This document shows positions 49,401 through 59,109 of a stretch of 64,000 bases of DNA, one piece after another. Position 1 is the stretch's first letter; the number at the start of each line of letters is the position of its first letter. Origin of the DNA: Clostridia bacterium (GTDB taxonomy: Bacteria > Bacillota > Clostridia > Oscillospirales > Acutalibacteraceae). The notes under the pieces are model-generated. The model was not told the origin of the DNA and searched no databases. It worked only from the letters and a program-made list of their open reading frames with translations. The position numbers and the translations under genes are program-made. The stretch spans positions 20,903 to 84,902 of the forward strand of contig JAFURT010000020.1 of assembly GCA_017471765.1 (NCBI GenBank). Direction: 5' to 3'.

Positions 49401-51341
49401 TTAAATGTCCAGATTGCTCACATACTGGGCGTTCTTCTCGATGAAATCCCGGCGGGGCTCTACCTTATCCCCCATCAGGATGGAGAAGGTCTCGTCCGCC
49501 TGCTGGGCATCCTCCAGGTGTACCTGCAGCATGGTGCGGGTGGCCGGGTCCATGGTGGTTTCGAAAAGCTGTTCCGGGTCCATCTCACCAAGACCCTTGT
49601 ACCGCTGGATGTCAGCGTTGCCGCCAACCTGGGCGATATACTGGTCACGCTCCTCGTCGGAGAAGGCGTAGAAGGTCTGCTTGGCCTTGGATACCCGGTA
49701 CAGGGGGGGCTGGGCGATGTACACGTGGCCTTCCTCGATCAGCGGCCGCATATAGCGGAAGAAGAAGGTCAGCAGCAGGGTGCAGATGTGGGAACCGTCC
49801 ACGTCGGCATCCGCCATGATGATGACCTTACCGTACCGCAGCTTGGACAGGTCAAAGTCCTCGCCGATACCGCAACCCAAAGAGGCCACCACCGGCAGGA
49901 GCTTGTCGTTGGTGTATACCTTGTCCAGCCGGGCCTTTTCCACGTTCAGCATCTTGCCCCACAGGGACAGGATGGCCTGGAAGTTCCGGTCACGGCCCTG
50001 CTTGGCAGAGCCACCGGCGGAATCACCCTCGACGATGTACAGCTCGGTACGCTCCGGGTCACTCCAGATGCAGTCCGCCAGCTTCTCCGGCATACGGAAG
50101 GAGCTGAGTTTCTTGCTGTTGCGGGCATTATCCCGGGCTTTTTGGGCGGCCTCACGCACCTTGGCGGCGTTGATGGACTTGTTGAGGATAGCCTTGGCGT
50201 CCGCCGGGTTTTCCTCCAGATAATCCGCCAGCTTGGTGCTGAGCAGTTTGTTCACCAGCGTACCGATGGCGGTATTACCCAGCTTCGCCTTAGTCTGGGA
50301 TTCAAACTGGGCGTCCTCCAGCTTGACGGACACCACCGCCATGATACCTTCACGGACGTCGTCACCCTTCAGGCGGAACTTATCGTCCTTGAACAGCTTG
50401 TATTTCAGCGCATAGTCGTTGAAAATGCGGGTGATGGCACGCTTGAAGGCGTCCTCATGGGTACCGCCGTCCACCGTGTGCATATTGTTGGCGAAGGAGA
50501 TGATATTTTCGTTGTAGCTGTCGTTATACTGGAAGGCAATCTCCGCCGTGGAGCCCTCCTCCGTCAGCGACAGGTGGATGACATTCTCATGCAGGGGGGC
50601 ATAGCCACGGGTCTTGTTGAGAAATTCCACGAAGGAGGAGATACCGCCCTCATAGCAATAGCTCTCCTGCTTGATGTTGTCCTCGTCCCGGCGGTCGGTG
50701 AAGGTGATGGACAGCCCGGCATTCAGGAAGGCCTGCTCCCGCAGACGCTTCTGCAGGGTCTCAAAGTCGTACTCGGTGGTCTCGGTGAAGATTTCCGGGT
50801 CGGCCTTAAACCGCACCAGCGTACCGGTTTCGTCGGTGTCGCCGATGACCGTCAGAGGGGTGACCGCCTTACCCTGCTCGAACCGCTGATGGTGGATGTG
50901 GCCTTCACGGCTGACCTCCACCTCCAACCAGCTGGACAGCGCATTCACCACCGAGGAGCCCACGCCGTGCAGACCGCCGGCCACCTTATAGCCGCCGCCG
51001 CCGAACTTACCGCCGGCATGCAGAACGGTCAGCACCACCGTCACCGCCGGCAGACCCAGCTTCTCGTTGATACCCACCGGGATACCACGGCCGTTATCTC
51101 GCACCGAGATAATGTCACCGGGAAGTACATCCACCTCAATGTGGGTACAGTAGCCGGCCAGCGCCTCATCGATGGAGTTATCCACAATTTCATACACCAG
51201 ATGGTGCAGACCGCGGGGGCCGGTGGAGCCGATATACATACCGGGGCGCTTACGCACCGCCTCCAGACCCTCCAGCACCTGAATGTCGCTTTCGTTATAG
51301 CTGCCCTCCGGCAGGTTTTGCTCCAAGATTTCGTTCTCCAT
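49401..51341 (-). CDS. gyrB: DNA gyrase subunit B
   Basis: The 646-residue ATPase subunit has the GHKL features [20 protein letters not shown] (about 23-42), [13 protein letters not shown] and DNGRGIPV, followed by the TOPRIM motif [18 protein letters not shown] and [17 protein letters not shown], and ends [17 protein letters not shown] stands eight bases before the ATG at 51341. It follows remB and precedes the YcxB-like gene. Confidence 0.97.
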   Translation of the reverse strand: MENEILEQNLPEGSYNESDIQVLEGLEAVRKRPGMYIGSTGPRGLHHLVYEIVDNSIDEALAGYCTHIEVDVLPGDIISVRDNGRGIPVGINEKLGLPAVTVVLTVLHAGGKFGGGGYKVAGGLHGVGSSVVNALSSWLEVEVSREGHIHHQRFEQGKAVTPLTVIGDTDETGTLVRFKADPEIFTETTEYDFETLQKRLREQAFLNAGLSITFTDRRDEDNIKQESYCYEGGISSFVEFLNKTRGYAPLHENVIHLSLTEEGSTAEIAFQYNDSYNENIISFANNMHTVDGGTHEDAFKRAITRIFNDYALKYKLFKDDKFRLKGDDVREGIMAVVSVKLEDAQFESQTKAKLGNTAIGTLVNKLLSTKLADYLEENPADAKAILNKSINAAKVREAAQKARDNARNSKKLSSFRMPEKLADCIWSDPERTELYIVEGDSAGGSAKQGRDRNFQAILSLWGKMLNVEKARLDKVYTNDKLLPVVASLGCGIGEDFDLSKLRYGKVIIMADADVDGSHICTLLLTFFFRYMRPLIEEGHVYIAQPPLYRVSKAKQTFYAFSDEERDQYIAQVGGNADIQRYKGLGEMDPEQLFETTMDPATRTMLQVHLEDAQQADETFSILMGDKVEPRRDFIEKNAQYVSNLDI

Positions 51342-51397
51342 TATGGGAACCTCCTTGTTCTTGTTCAAAGTAAATCACGTACAGGACAGCCGGTAGC

Positions 51398-51667
51398 TTA
51401 CATCCTGTTGCTTCGTTTTTTCAGTGTGGCAGGGGCCATCTGCGCAATGTAAATTTTGTCCTGCCGGGGACGGTCAGCCTTGCGGCAGGCACTGCACACC
51501 ACAAAGGATTTTGGTAATTCATAGCTGACGTATTCTACTCGCCCGGCTTTTTCTGCATCACCCAGAAACCCTTTTGTATGGGGGGACACGGTGGTATTAT
51601 CCAGATCGAACACCCCAATGATGTCTCTCTTTCGCACCACGACCTCTTGTCCGAGATGTAAATACAT
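51398..51667 (-). CDS. remB: RemB-like extracellular matrix regulator (DUF370)
   Basis: The 89-residue DNA-binding protein begins MYLHLGQEVVVRKRDIIGVFDLDNTTVS, as in RemB/YaaB of Bacillus, which lies at the same place between recF and gyrB. In Bacillus it helps to control biofilm matrix genes. The carboxyl tail (APATLKKRSNRM) is basic. Placement and sequence agree well. Confidence 0.88.
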   Translation of the reverse strand: MYLHLGQEVVVRKRDIIGVFDLDNTTVSPHTKGFLGDAEKAGRVEYVSYELPKSFVVCSACRKADRPRQDKIYIAQMAPATLKKRSNRM

Positions 51668-51696
51668 ATAATTCTAATCCATTCTGTAATATATTT

Positions 51697-52791
51697 TTAT
51701 AATATTACTCCTTGTTTAACAGAAAACACCTGTCCGGCGGTGGCACGCAGAGCCGGAGAGGGTTCACAGCAGGTAATAAACACCTGCCAGCCCTCAATAT
51801 GATTGAGGATATAATCCTGCCGGGACACATCCAGCTCGCTCATCACATCGTCCAGGAAGGCGACCGGTGGCTCACCGGTTACCTCCTGCAGCAGGCTGGC
51901 TTCTGCCAGTTTCAGCGCCAATACCGCACTGCGTTGCTGTCCCTGGGAGCCGTAAATACGCACCGGTTTATTATCTAGATAGATGCCCAGGTCATCCCGA
52001 TGGGGGCCGGAGGTGGAAAAACCTGCCCCCATATCCGCCCGATGCGCCTGCTGAAAGCACGCCAACCAGCTTCGGGCAATGTCAGCCGGGCTACCGGCCG
52101 TCTCGGCCTGGGTCTCCCACCGGAGGGACAGGGTCTCCCTTCCCCCGGACAGCCCATCATAGATAGCCGCCGCCAAAGGCTCCAGGCGCTGTAAATAATG
52201 GCATCGTGCCACCGTCAGCCGGGCACCGGCCACCGCCAGTGCGTGGTCCCATAATTCCAGCATCTCCTCGCCGCCGGACCGGTTTTCCTCCCGGCACTGC
52301 CGCAGAAACGCATTCCGCTGGGTCAGGGCCTTGTGAAACTCACTCAAAGCCCCTACGTACCCCGGCTTTAGCTGGCAATAAGCACCGTCCACAAAGCGGC
52401 GACGTCCCTCCGGGCCATCCTTGACCAGCGACAAATGGGTCGGAGAAAACACCACCCCACAGAACACGCCGGCCAGCTTGGCCGCCGAAGGCTGGGACAC
52501 CCCATTCAGCGTTGCCTGTCGCCGCTGTTGGATGGCAATGGTGGCCTCCTGTTCCCGCCCTCCGGCAGTGAAAGCCATAGACAGCCGGGTTTTCTCTCCG
52601 CCAAAGGCCACCATTTCGCTGTCCTTTGCCCCACGAAAGCTCCGGGCACCGGTAAACAGCCAGCAGGCCTCCAGCAGGTTGGTTTTGCCCTGTCCGTTTT
52701 CGCCATACAAGATATTAACACCTTCACCGGGGCGCCATACCCCGGGGTGCAGGTTGCGGAAACCTTCGTGGGTCAGCTCACGGACAAACAA
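51697..52791 (-). CDS. recF: DNA replication and repair protein RecF
   Basis: The 364-residue ABC/SMC-like ATPase binds gapped DNA and helps RecA loading. It shows LYGENGQGKTNLLEA (Walker A, about 27-41), FSPTHLSLVKDGPEGRRRFVD, the signature-like SQGQQRSAVLALKLAEA, and Walker B PVAFLDDVMSELD. The start is the TTG at 52791, with AGGAG seven bases before it, which gives the standard amino end LFVRELTHEGFRNL and a 14-base overlap with yaaA. The longer open frame has no ribosome binding site. Confidence 0.94.
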   Translation of the reverse strand: MFVRELTHEGFRNLHPGVWRPGEGVNILYGENGQGKTNLLEACWLFTGARSFRGAKDSEMVAFGGEKTRLSMAFTAGGREQEATIAIQQRRQATLNGVSQPSAAKLAGVFCGVVFSPTHLSLVKDGPEGRRRFVDGAYCQLKPGYVGALSEFHKALTQRNAFLRQCREENRSGGEEMLELWDHALAVAGARLTVARCHYLQRLEPLAAAIYDGLSGGRETLSLRWETQAETAGSPADIARSWLACFQQAHRADMGAGFSTSGPHRDDLGIYLDNKPVRIYGSQGQQRSAVLALKLAEASLLQEVTGEPPVAFLDDVMSELDVSRQDYILNHIEGWQVFITCCEPSPALRATAGQVFSVKQGVIL

Positions 52792-53002
52792 CCGTAATCT
52801 CCTCGCCGGTCTCCGGAATGGCGATCGTCTCGCCGCCACGCAGTTTTTTACCCCGCATAGTGCATACCTCACCGTCCAGCGTCACACCGCCGGACTGGAT
52901 AAGTACCTTGGCCTGTCCGCCGGTTTCCACACAGCCGGTCAGCTTCAGCAGATCATCCAGACGGATAAACTCCGCCTCTAATGTAAAGGTCAGCTTACTC
53001 AT
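52778..53002 (-). CDS. yaaA: S4-domain RNA-binding protein YaaA
   Basis: The 74-residue protein is a stand-alone S4 domain (EFIRLDDLLKLTGCVETGGQAKVLIQSGGVTLDGEV in part) found between dnaN and recF in most Firmicutes. It probably binds ribosomal RNA. Its ATG overlaps the dnaN stop in ATGA, and its end overlaps recF. Confidence 0.93.
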   Translation of the reverse strand: MSKLTFTLEAEFIRLDDLLKLTGCVETGGQAKVLIQSGGVTLDGEVCTMRGKKLRGGETIAIPETGEEITVVCP

Positions 53003-54102
53003 TTTTTCAACCTCACCGGCAGCACCAGGAACAGGAAGCTCTCCCCGTCCATGGGCAGGATCTTCATAGGCTTCAGCGCCCCGGCCAACTGAATACGCAC
53101 CTCATCAGTCTCGCTGTTCTTCAGTGCATCCAGCAGGAACCGGGAGTTAAAGCCAATTTCCTCCTCACTACCGTCAATGGCAGCCGGGATGCAGTCATTG
53201 GCACTACCCAGGGGGGTAGCACAGCTCACCCCGATGGACTGGTCCTTAAATTCACACACCAGGGGGGATTTCAGGCGGTCATTGATGACCAGGGATACAC
53301 GGTCTACCGCCTCCATAAACGCCCGGGTATTCACCGTTACCGTGGAAGATACGTCGGGTGTAATGATCTTATCGTACGCCATAAACTCCCCATCCAGCAG
53401 ACGGGAGATGACCGCATAGCCCTCAATCTCGAAAATGATGTGCCGACGGCCCACCACCAGGGAGCAAGGCTTATCCTCTTCTTTCAGCAGCTTGAGAATC
53501 TCCTGCAAGGTCTTACCGGGTACCACAAAAGACATGGTCTCCTCGTTCTGCATCGCCTCGCTACGCATAGCCAGCCGATAGCCGTCCACGCTCACCAACC
53601 GAAGCTGGTCGGGCAGCATCTCGAACAGGGTACCGGTGTAGATAGGCCGGGGATCATTGGGAGCCGCCACCGCAAAGATAGTCTGCCGGATCATGCTCTT
53701 AAGCACCTCCTGGGACAGGGTAACAGCCGTACCGTCCTCCACCTTGGGGATGTCAGGATAATCCGCCGCCGACATACCCATAATGGCAAACTCCGTCACA
53801 TCATTGCGGATAATGGTGTTGTAGCGGTCATCGGTCTGGATGGTCACCTGGTCACCCGGCATCTTCCGCACGATATCGCCGAACATACGGGCAGACAGCA
53901 CAATCTCGCCCGGTTCCCGTACCTGGGCAGGGATGGTTGTGGAAATACCCAGCTCCATATCAAAACCGGCCAGATACAGGGTACTGCCCTGGGCACGCAA
54001 CAGGATGCCTTCCAGCGCCGGCAGGGAGGCCTTTGCGGAGACGGCACGCTGTACGTTGCCTACCGCTTCAATAAGTTCCACTTTGTCACAGAGGATGTTC
54101 AT
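52999..54102 (-). CDS. dnaN: DNA polymerase III beta subunit (sliding clamp)
   Basis: The 367-residue clamp encircles DNA and tethers polymerase. It has three similar clamp domains; the first starts MNILCDKVELIEAVGNVQRAVSAKASLPALEGILL. The carboxyl end LVLPVRLKK is the usual ending. The ATG at 54102 follows AAGGTGG by eight bases. It lies downstream of dnaA on the same strand but with a 330-base gap holding likely origin sequences, so it probably has its own promoter. Confidence 0.96.
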   Translation of the reverse strand: MNILCDKVELIEAVGNVQRAVSAKASLPALEGILLRAQGSTLYLAGFDMELGISTTIPAQVREPGEIVLSARMFGDIVRKMPGDQVTIQTDDRYNTIIRNDVTEFAIMGMSAADYPDIPKVEDGTAVTLSQEVLKSMIRQTIFAVAAPNDPRPIYTGTLFEMLPDQLRLVSVDGYRLAMRSEAMQNEETMSFVVPGKTLQEILKLLKEEDKPCSLVVGRRHIIFEIEGYAVISRLLDGEFMAYDKIITPDVSSTVTVNTRAFMEAVDRVSLVINDRLKSPLVCEFKDQSIGVSCATPLGSANDCIPAAIDGSEEEIGFNSRFLLDALKNSETDEVRIQLAGALKPMKILPMDGESFLFLVLPVRLKK

Positions 54103-54204
54103 ACTTAAAACCACCTTTTTTACTGTTTATACCATAGAATACTATCTATTTTCAGTTATTGTAGTAGGGACGGTGAAAGGGTGAAAAACTTTCCTTTTGC
54201 CGTC

Positions 54205-54234
54205 AATACAGCCATTCTCCGGGGCTGTATTTTT
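54205..54234 (+). terminator. Plus-oriented terminator-like hairpin in the dnaA-dnaN gap
   Basis: AATACAGCC (54205-54213) pairs with GGCTGTATT (54223-54231), followed by TTT on the plus strand. No plus-strand gene precedes it. Confidence 0.5.
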
Positions 54235-54378
54235 CACAGCTCCCGGTGAAAAAAAAAGGGAAATGTGGAGAGTTTTTCCTCTTTCCCCAGCCCGGTGAAA
54301 ACCGGTGAGTGGAAAGGGAAAAATATGGGGAAAATCCCAGATGCCCCTATTATAATAAGGAATTATATTATAAAGGGA

Positions 54379-54420
54379 TGGTTATCCGACGGCGTTTTTA
54401 CCGCCGGATAACCTGTTTTT
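54379..54420 (+). terminator. Plus-oriented terminator hairpin at the 3' end of dnaA
   Basis: AGGTTATCC-type arms (GGTTATCCGaCGGcG with CcGCCGgATAACC) form a stem of about 15 bp with a short loop, followed by a run of seven T residues on the plus strand. On the dnaA (minus) strand no T-run follows it, so it seems designed to stop plus-strand transcription or to work weakly for dnaA. Confidence 0.6.
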
Positions 54421-54433
54421 TTGCTATAAAGGC

Positions 54434-55768
54434 TTAATTTTCGCTGATGTTTTTGATAATATCCTTCACCATGTTGCGGAAGGCGGGGTCTTTTTCCATC
54501 TGGCTCTCCACCTTCTGGATGGCGTAGACGATGGTGGTGTGGTCACGGCCGCCGAATTCTTCGCCGATGGCCTTCATGGGGAGATGGGTGATGTCACGCA
54601 CCACATAGGCGGCTACCTGCCGGGCCTTGGATATGGCGGCAGACTGCTTGTTGGAACGGATATCCTCCGGGTTGACGTTCATGGTGCGAGCCACCTCGGT
54701 AATGATGCGCTCCACCGTGATGGGCACCGGCTGGTTGTCGTTGCGGATATCCCGGATGGCATTCTGGGCGGCAATCAGGTTAGGCTGTTCGTTGTTCAGC
54801 AGGTACTGGGCACGCATCCGCTTCACCACGCCCTCCAGCTGACGCACATTGCTCTTAAGCTGGTTGGCAATATAGGTGGCCACCTCGTCCGATAGGGTCA
54901 GATCCAACATCTGCGCCTTACGGCGGATAATGGCGATGCGGGTCTCCAGATCCGGCGGCTGAATATCCGCCAGCAAACCCATGACGAAACGGGACTGCAA
55001 ACGCTCCTCCAGCGTGGCAATTTCACGGGGGGGACGGTCACTGGTCAGTACAATCTGCTTGCCGGTGGAGTGCAGGGCGTCAAAGGTGTGGAAAAATTCC
55101 TCCTGGGTACTGACCTTGCCGGCGATAAACTGGATATCGTCCACCAACAGCACATCCACCTGCCGGTATTTTGCCCGGAATTCCGGGGTGGTACCCTTTT
55201 GGATGGCCTCGATGAGCTCGATGGTCATGGTTTCGCCCTTGGTGTACAGAATCTTTGCCCGGGGGTTGTTCCGCTGAATCTCCTTACAGATGGCACACAG
55301 CAGGTGGGTCTTGCCCAGTCCGGAGCCGCCGTAGATAAACAGGGGATTGTACAGCCCGGCAGGCTTGCTGGCCACCGCCTGGGAGGCGGCATGGGCAAAC
55401 TTATTGGAGGAACCCACCACGAAATTTTCAAAGGTGTATTCCTCGTCAGCGGCGGCGGTAGGATACCCGTTGCCCTGGATGGGCATGGTGGCGACGGCGC
55501 CGGTGTCCTCCGGCCCGGCCTCCCGGGTCATGATACGCAGTCCCAGGGGGATGCCGAAAGCATAGCGGAGAGCCTCCAGCAGCTTATCGCTGTACAGCTC
55601 GATGATGTGGGTCTTGAGCAGCTCGTTGTTGACGTACACCACCATTTCGCCATCGATGATGTCGTGGGGCTCCATGCACTTGATGTACACGTTATAAGCA
55701 ATGTCGCTGATGCCGGACTGCCGGATATACTCTAAAACCTTTTCCCAATACTGTTTGATGGACTCCAT
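54434..55768 (-). CDS. dnaA: Chromosomal replication initiator protein DnaA
   Basis: The 444-residue initiator has the four usual domains: DnaB-interaction domain I (1-80), a linker, an AAA+ core with Walker A GGSGLGKTH (147-155) and Walker B LLVDDIQF (207-214), and a DNA-binding domain ending with the signature FGGRDHTTIVYAIQKV. Length is normal. Its promoter is at 55838-55866. The following gap and the one upstream are the best origin candidates. rpmH diverges from it as in other Firmicutes. Confidence 0.97.
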   Translation of the reverse strand: MESIKQYWEKVLEYIRQSGISDIAYNVYIKCMEPHDIIDGEMVVYVNNELLKTHIIELYSDKLLEALRYAFGIPLGLRIMTREAGPEDTGAVATMPIQGNGYPTAAADEEYTFENFVVGSSNKFAHAASQAVASKPAGLYNPLFIYGGSGLGKTHLLCAICKEIQRNNPRAKILYTKGETMTIELIEAIQKGTTPEFRAKYRQVDVLLVDDIQFIAGKVSTQEEFFHTFDALHSTGKQIVLTSDRPPREIATLEERLQSRFVMGLLADIQPPDLETRIAIIRRKAQMLDLTLSDEVATYIANQLKSNVRQLEGVVKRMRAQYLLNNEQPNLIAAQNAIRDIRNDNQPVPITVERIITEVARTMNVNPEDIRSNKQSAAISKARQVAAYVVRDITHLPMKAIGEEFGGRDHTTIVYAIQKVESQMEKDPAFRNMVKDIIKNISEN

Positions 55769-55837
55769 GATACGTTAATTCTCCTTAATATGATACACCC
55801 GAAAGCAGGTTAAAAGAAGCAGACAAATACACAATTA

Positions 55838-55866
55838 ATTGTAACATAAAAGTCACATGTTTTCAA
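55838..55866 (-). promoter_or_regulatory. Promoter of dnaA
   Basis: TTGAAA (plus 55861-55866) and TACAAT (plus 55838-55843) lie on the minus strand, spaced by 17 bases, with a leader of about 65 bases. Confidence 0.8.
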
Positions 55867-56079
55867 TCCTTTTTCCCCAGTTTGGGGAAAATTTTTTGCA
55901 AAATTTTTAAGACATAAAAAGCGGAACGGGCCTGCCTTTCTGGAAAAAAACAATCACATCGGGGGAGCGTTCTTTGTACCGATAAGGCCGAAAACACCAC
56001 ATCTAGTGTTTTTCCGAAAGGACAACCACAAGACAGCAAAAATTTCTCTTGAAAATCCCGGAAACATGGGAAAATAGCC
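55867..56079. other. dnaA-rpmH gap
   Basis: This 210-base stretch between the divergent dnaA and rpmH promoters is rich in A/T tracts and GGGAAAA elements and codes for nothing credible. In Bacillus the equivalent gap carries DnaA boxes; here only weak matches such as ACCACATC are seen, so its contribution to the origin is uncertain. Confidence 0.5.
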
Positions 56080-56109
56080 TTGACTTTTATGGACAAGGTA
56101 GTATATAAT
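56080..56109 (+). promoter_or_regulatory. Promoter of rpmH-rnpA
   Basis: TTGACT (56080-56085) and a perfect TATAAT (56104-56109) are spaced by 18 bases. Confidence 0.8.
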
Positions 56110-56181
56110 ACTAAACTGTCAGGTTGTGGGTGTATCTTTTCACCCACCCATCCACCTCAAACCCGAAAGGAGGAGCAGAAG

Positions 56182-56316
56182 ATGCTTCGTACGTATCAGC
56201 CGAAAAAGCGTCATCGCAAGATGGAGCACGGTTTCCGCAAGAGAATGGCGACTGCCAACGGCCGCAAGGTCCTGGCCCGCAGAAGAGCCAAGGGCAGAGC
56301 AAAACTGACCTACTAA
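56182..56316 (+). CDS. rpmH: 50S ribosomal protein L34
   Basis: The 44-residue, strongly basic protein reads [20 protein letters not shown] and onward, the canonical L34 sequence. AAAGGAGG is 11 bases before the ATG. It heads the rpmH-rnpA-yidD-yidC-jag operon that leaves the origin in the direction opposite to dnaA. Confidence 0.97.
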   Translation: MLRTYQPKKRHRKMEHGFRKRMATANGRKVLARRRAKGRAKLTY

Positions 56317-56360
56317 AAAGAGGCCACCCTACGGCGCATCGCCTTAGTGTGGCTTTTTTT
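56315..56360 (+). terminator. Attenuator-like hairpin between rpmH and rnpA
   Basis: AAAAAG-GGCCAC-CTA-GGCG pairs with CGCC-TAG-GTGGC-TTTTTTT with a few mismatches. It probably reduces read-through so that L34 is made in excess over RnpA. Confidence 0.65.
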
Positions 56361-56381
56361 ATTAGGCAAGAGAGGGATACT

Positions 56382-56720
56382 ATGGCAACCTGGATCACCT
56401 TATGTGAGAATAAGGATTTCCGCACCCTGTATTATCGGGGAAAATCCCAGGTGCACCCGGCCCTGGTCACCTATGTGCAGAAAAATAAGCTGGGCCGTCC
56501 CCGGGTAGGCATCACCACCGGCAAGAAGCTGGGCGGTGCTGTCCAGCGCAACCGGTGCCGGCGGGTCATCCGGGAAGCCTTCCGGGCGCTGTTGCCCCAG
56601 GTTGGGGGCTACGACATCGTCTTCGTCGCCCGTGTGCGGACACTGGAGTATAAAAGCACCCAGCTTGTTTCCGTGATGGAAAAACAGCTCAGACAGATGG
56701 ATGTGATCGACCATGCCTAG
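56382..56720 (+). CDS. rnpA: Ribonuclease P protein component
   Basis: The 112-residue basic protein supports the RNase P RNA in tRNA 5' processing. The diagnostic helix [20 protein letters not shown] (about 49-68, the RNR motif) is present, along with [19 protein letters not shown] precedes the ATG. Its stop overlaps the start of yidD by eight bases. Confidence 0.95.
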   Translation: MATWITLCENKDFRTLYYRGKSQVHPALVTYVQKNKLGRPRVGITTGKKLGGAVQRNRCRRVIREAFRALLPQVGGYDIVFVARVRTLEYKSTQLVSVMEKQLRQMDVIDHA

Positions 56721-56967
56721 TTGGCTATACCCGAAGAATTGGCTGATCGGCCTCATCCGCCTGTACCAGAGGCACATCTCTGCCCACACACGCCCCTGCT
56801 GCCGCTTTATGCCCACCTGTTCAGCCTACGCCATCGAGGCACTACAGCGTCACGGGGCTTTTTTCGGCACGTTGTTGGCGGTGTGGCGGCTGTTGCGATG
56901 CAACCCCCTGTTCCGGGGAGGCTATGACCCGGTACCGGAACAACTGTTTAAACGCAAGAAAAAATAA
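56713..56967 (+). CDS. yidD: Membrane protein insertion efficiency factor YidD
   Basis: The 84-residue protein has the YidD text [35 protein letters not shown] (residues 14-48 in part) with conserved Cys residues, and a basic carboxyl end. It assists YidC-dependent membrane insertion. It overlaps rnpA and precedes yidC by 66 bases. Confidence 0.95.
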   Translation: MPSWLYPKNWLIGLIRLYQRHISAHTRPCCRFMPTCSAYAIEALQRHGAFFGTLLAVWRLLRCNPLFRGGYDPVPEQLFKRKKK

Positions 56968-57033
56968 CCACCCTGTCGGCCGCCCCACCTCTCCTCCCCT
57001 GCGGCTGACTGTCGAAAAGGAGGAATCCCGTTT

Positions 57034-58215
57034 ATGCTGGGTATATTTGAAATTTTTGCTACCCCCCTGGGGTACGTTCTGCGGTGGATCTATGCACTGG
57101 TGCCCACCTTCTTTGTGGCCATGCTGCTGTTCACCCTTCTCATGCGTCTGATTCTGTTCCCCCTGTCCATCAAGAATCAGAAGAACCAGGCCGACCGGGC
57201 TCGTCTTGCCCCCCGGCTGGAGCGTATCCAGAAAAAATATGCCGCTGACCGCAACAAGATGATGCAGAAACAGCAGGAGCTGTACGAAAAAGAGGGCGTT
57301 AAGATGACCCCCGGGTGTCTGCCGATGATCGTGCAGATGTTGGTGCTGTTCAGCGTTATTGCGGTTATCTATAAGCCGCTGACCTATGTGAAGATGATGC
57401 CCGCCGAGGACATCAATACCTGTATTTCGGTGATTACCGACACCTTGGACAAGGAAAAGGATAAGCAGCTGATCTCCCGTTTCAGTGATAGCTCCTATTA
57501 CCGTGAGCTGTACCTCGTCCGTTATGTGGAGGAAGGCGACGGTGTCAATCAGCTGGGCGACGAGATGCAGGCAAAGTTGATGGAAAAGGGCAAGACCGCC
57601 GAAGAGGCGAAAGCGCTGGTCGGCGAGTTTGCCGAGGCCGGTAACCAGTTCAGCCTGCTGGGGATCTCCCTGCTGGAGGTGCCCAGTGACTACGGCATCA
57701 AGCCCAACTGGCTGTGGATCATCGTGCTGGCCTCCGGTGGTACGGCTCTGCTGTCCTCCCTGCTGTCCATGAAGTATTCCAAGGCCACCATGTCGAAGGA
57801 ACAGCAGCAGGCGGCCGGTTGCACCAACGGCATGATGTACATGATGCCGCTGATGTCGCTGATCTTCTCCTTCAGCGTTCCTGCCGGTGTGGCAGTGTAC
57901 TGGACCTTCTCCAACGTATTGGCTATGGCACAAACCTATGTGCTCAACAAGATGTATAATCCGGCCAAGATCCGGGCCCAGGCCGAGGCGGAATACGCCG
58001 AGCGCCGCCGCAAGAAGGCAGAGGATAAAGAACGGCTGAAGCAGGCCCGTCTGGCCGAGCAGGCCGCCTGGCAGCAGGAAGAGAACGAGAAGCGTCTCGC
58101 CGCCCAGGGAAAAGGAAAGAAAAAATCGGTTGCCACCCCCGCCACTCCTGCGGAGCAGCCGGAAACACCCGTGGAAAACACGGAAAACAGCGAGGAGGAA
58201 AACCCCCATGAATAA
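57034..58215 (+). CDS. yidC: Membrane protein insertase YidC
   Basis: The 393-residue insertase has five or so hydrophobic segments; the conserved cytoplasmic loop after the first core segment reads RLILFPLSIKNQKNQADRARLAPRLERIQKKYAAD. The positively charged groove residue is probably the Arg in LLMRLILFPLS. A longer than usual periplasmic-like loop (about 120-215) and a Glu/Lys-rich tail follow. There is no lipobox, unlike SpoIIIJ of Bacillus. AAAGGAGG stands in front of the ATG. jag overlaps by eight bases. Confidence 0.95.
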   Translation: MLGIFEIFATPLGYVLRWIYALVPTFFVAMLLFTLLMRLILFPLSIKNQKNQADRARLAPRLERIQKKYAADRNKMMQKQQELYEKEGVKMTPGCLPMIVQMLVLFSVIAVIYKPLTYVKMMPAEDINTCISVITDTLDKEKDKQLISRFSDSSYYRELYLVRYVEEGDGVNQLGDEMQAKLMEKGKTAEEAKALVGEFAEAGNQFSLLGISLLEVPSDYGIKPNWLWIIVLASGGTALLSSLLSMKYSKATMSKEQQQAAGCTNGMMYMMPLMSLIFSFSVPAGVAVYWTFSNVLAMAQTYVLNKMYNPAKIRAQAEAEYAERRRKKAEDKERLKQARLAEQAAWQQEENEKRLAAQGKGKKKSVATPATPAEQPETPVENTENSEEENPHE

Positions 58216-59095
58216 GGAAATCATCAAAGAAGCCGCCTCCGTAGAAGAGGCACAGGCGCTCATCACCGCCGAGTTTGGCGTGGACGCCGACAAGATCACC
58301 TTTGAGACCCTGCAACAGCCGGGCAAGAAGGTGCTGGGTCTGTTCGGCGGTGCCAATGCGGTAGTCAAGGGCACCCTGGCCGTTGGCTCTGCCGCCGAGG
58401 CCGCCCGGATGTACCTGGAGAGCGTGCTGACCGCTATGGGCGTCAGCGACTTTACCTGCACCATCAAGGAGGAGAACAACCAGTGTGTCATCTCCCTGGA
58501 GGGGGAGGATATGGGCTTCATCATCGGCCGCCGTGGCGAGACCCTGGATGCCCTGCAGTACCTGACCGGCCTGGTGGCCAACCGGGTGGACAGCGCCTAT
58601 TATCGGGTGACCCTGGATATTGGCAACTACCGGGAGAAGCGTGAGCAGGCCCTTATCGGGCTGGCTCGCCGCCTGGGTGGGCAGACCGCCCGCACCGGCC
58701 GCCGTCATTCCCTGGAGCCCATGAACCCCTATGAGCGCCGCATCATCCACACCGCTGTGCAGGATATGGAGGGCGTTACCTCCTGGTCGGTGGGTAGCGA
58801 GCCCAACCGCCATGTGATTATCGGGCCCACCGATGATAACCCCAACAAGGATAAGGGCGGCGAGGGTCGTCGGAACCGTGGTAGCCGTGGTGGCCGTGGC
58901 CGTGGCGGCAACGGTGGCGAGCGCCGTGAGCGTGCTCCTCGCCGTGAGCACGAGATTGTTGCCCCCGAACGTCCGGTCCGTGAGTTTATCTCCCGGTCCA
59001 ACCCCATGCCGATGGCAGACGGTGGCAGCCTGCCCACCCGCACCGAGTCGGAGAAAGAGCAGAGTGCCAGCCTGTACGGTCGTATCGACCTGTAA
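58208..59095 (+). CDS. khpB: RNA-binding protein Jag/KhpB with RGG-rich tail
   Basis: The 295-residue protein has an amino-terminal Jag_N domain (1-50), a KH domain with GFIIGRRGETLDALQYL (about 102-118), an R3H domain with MNPYERRIIHTAVQDMEGVTSWSVG (about 178-202) and a long Arg/Gly-rich tail (GRRNRGSRGGRGRGGNGG). It probably binds RNA with KhpA and influences division and sporulation. The RGG tail is longer than in Bacillus. GAGGAGG precedes the ATG. Confidence 0.93.
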   Translation: MNKEIIKEAASVEEAQALITAEFGVDADKITFETLQQPGKKVLGLFGGANAVVKGTLAVGSAAEAARMYLESVLTAMGVSDFTCTIKEENNQCVISLEGEDMGFIIGRRGETLDALQYLTGLVANRVDSAYYRVTLDIGNYREKREQALIGLARRLGGQTARTGRRHSLEPMNPYERRIIHTAVQDMEGVTSWSVGSEPNRHVIIGPTDDNPNKDKGGEGRRNRGSRGGRGRGGNGGERRERAPRREHEIVAPERPVREFISRSNPMPMADGGSLPTRTESEKEQSASLYGRIDL

Positions 59096-59109
59096 GGTAA
59101 AACAAAATC

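Larger units (their letters stand above)
54115..54433. other. oriC: dnaA-dnaN gap, candidate origin region with unwinding element
   Basis: The gap contains TTTTTCACA (54230-54238), which fits TTWTNCACA, several GGTGAAAA elements (54171, 54181, 54244, 54293), TGTGGAG at 54264 and an AT-only-like stretch at 54347-54373 resembling a DNA unwinding element. Firmicute origins commonly use dnaA-flanking gaps. No perfect TTATCCACA box is present, so the assignment rests on position and composition. Two hairpins with plus-strand T-runs are also here (54205-54234 and 54379-54420). Confidence 0.55.

Noticed and set aside
49518-51452. Long plus-strand open frame opposite gyrB
   Set aside because: Antisense shadow of a conserved gene; no start signal.
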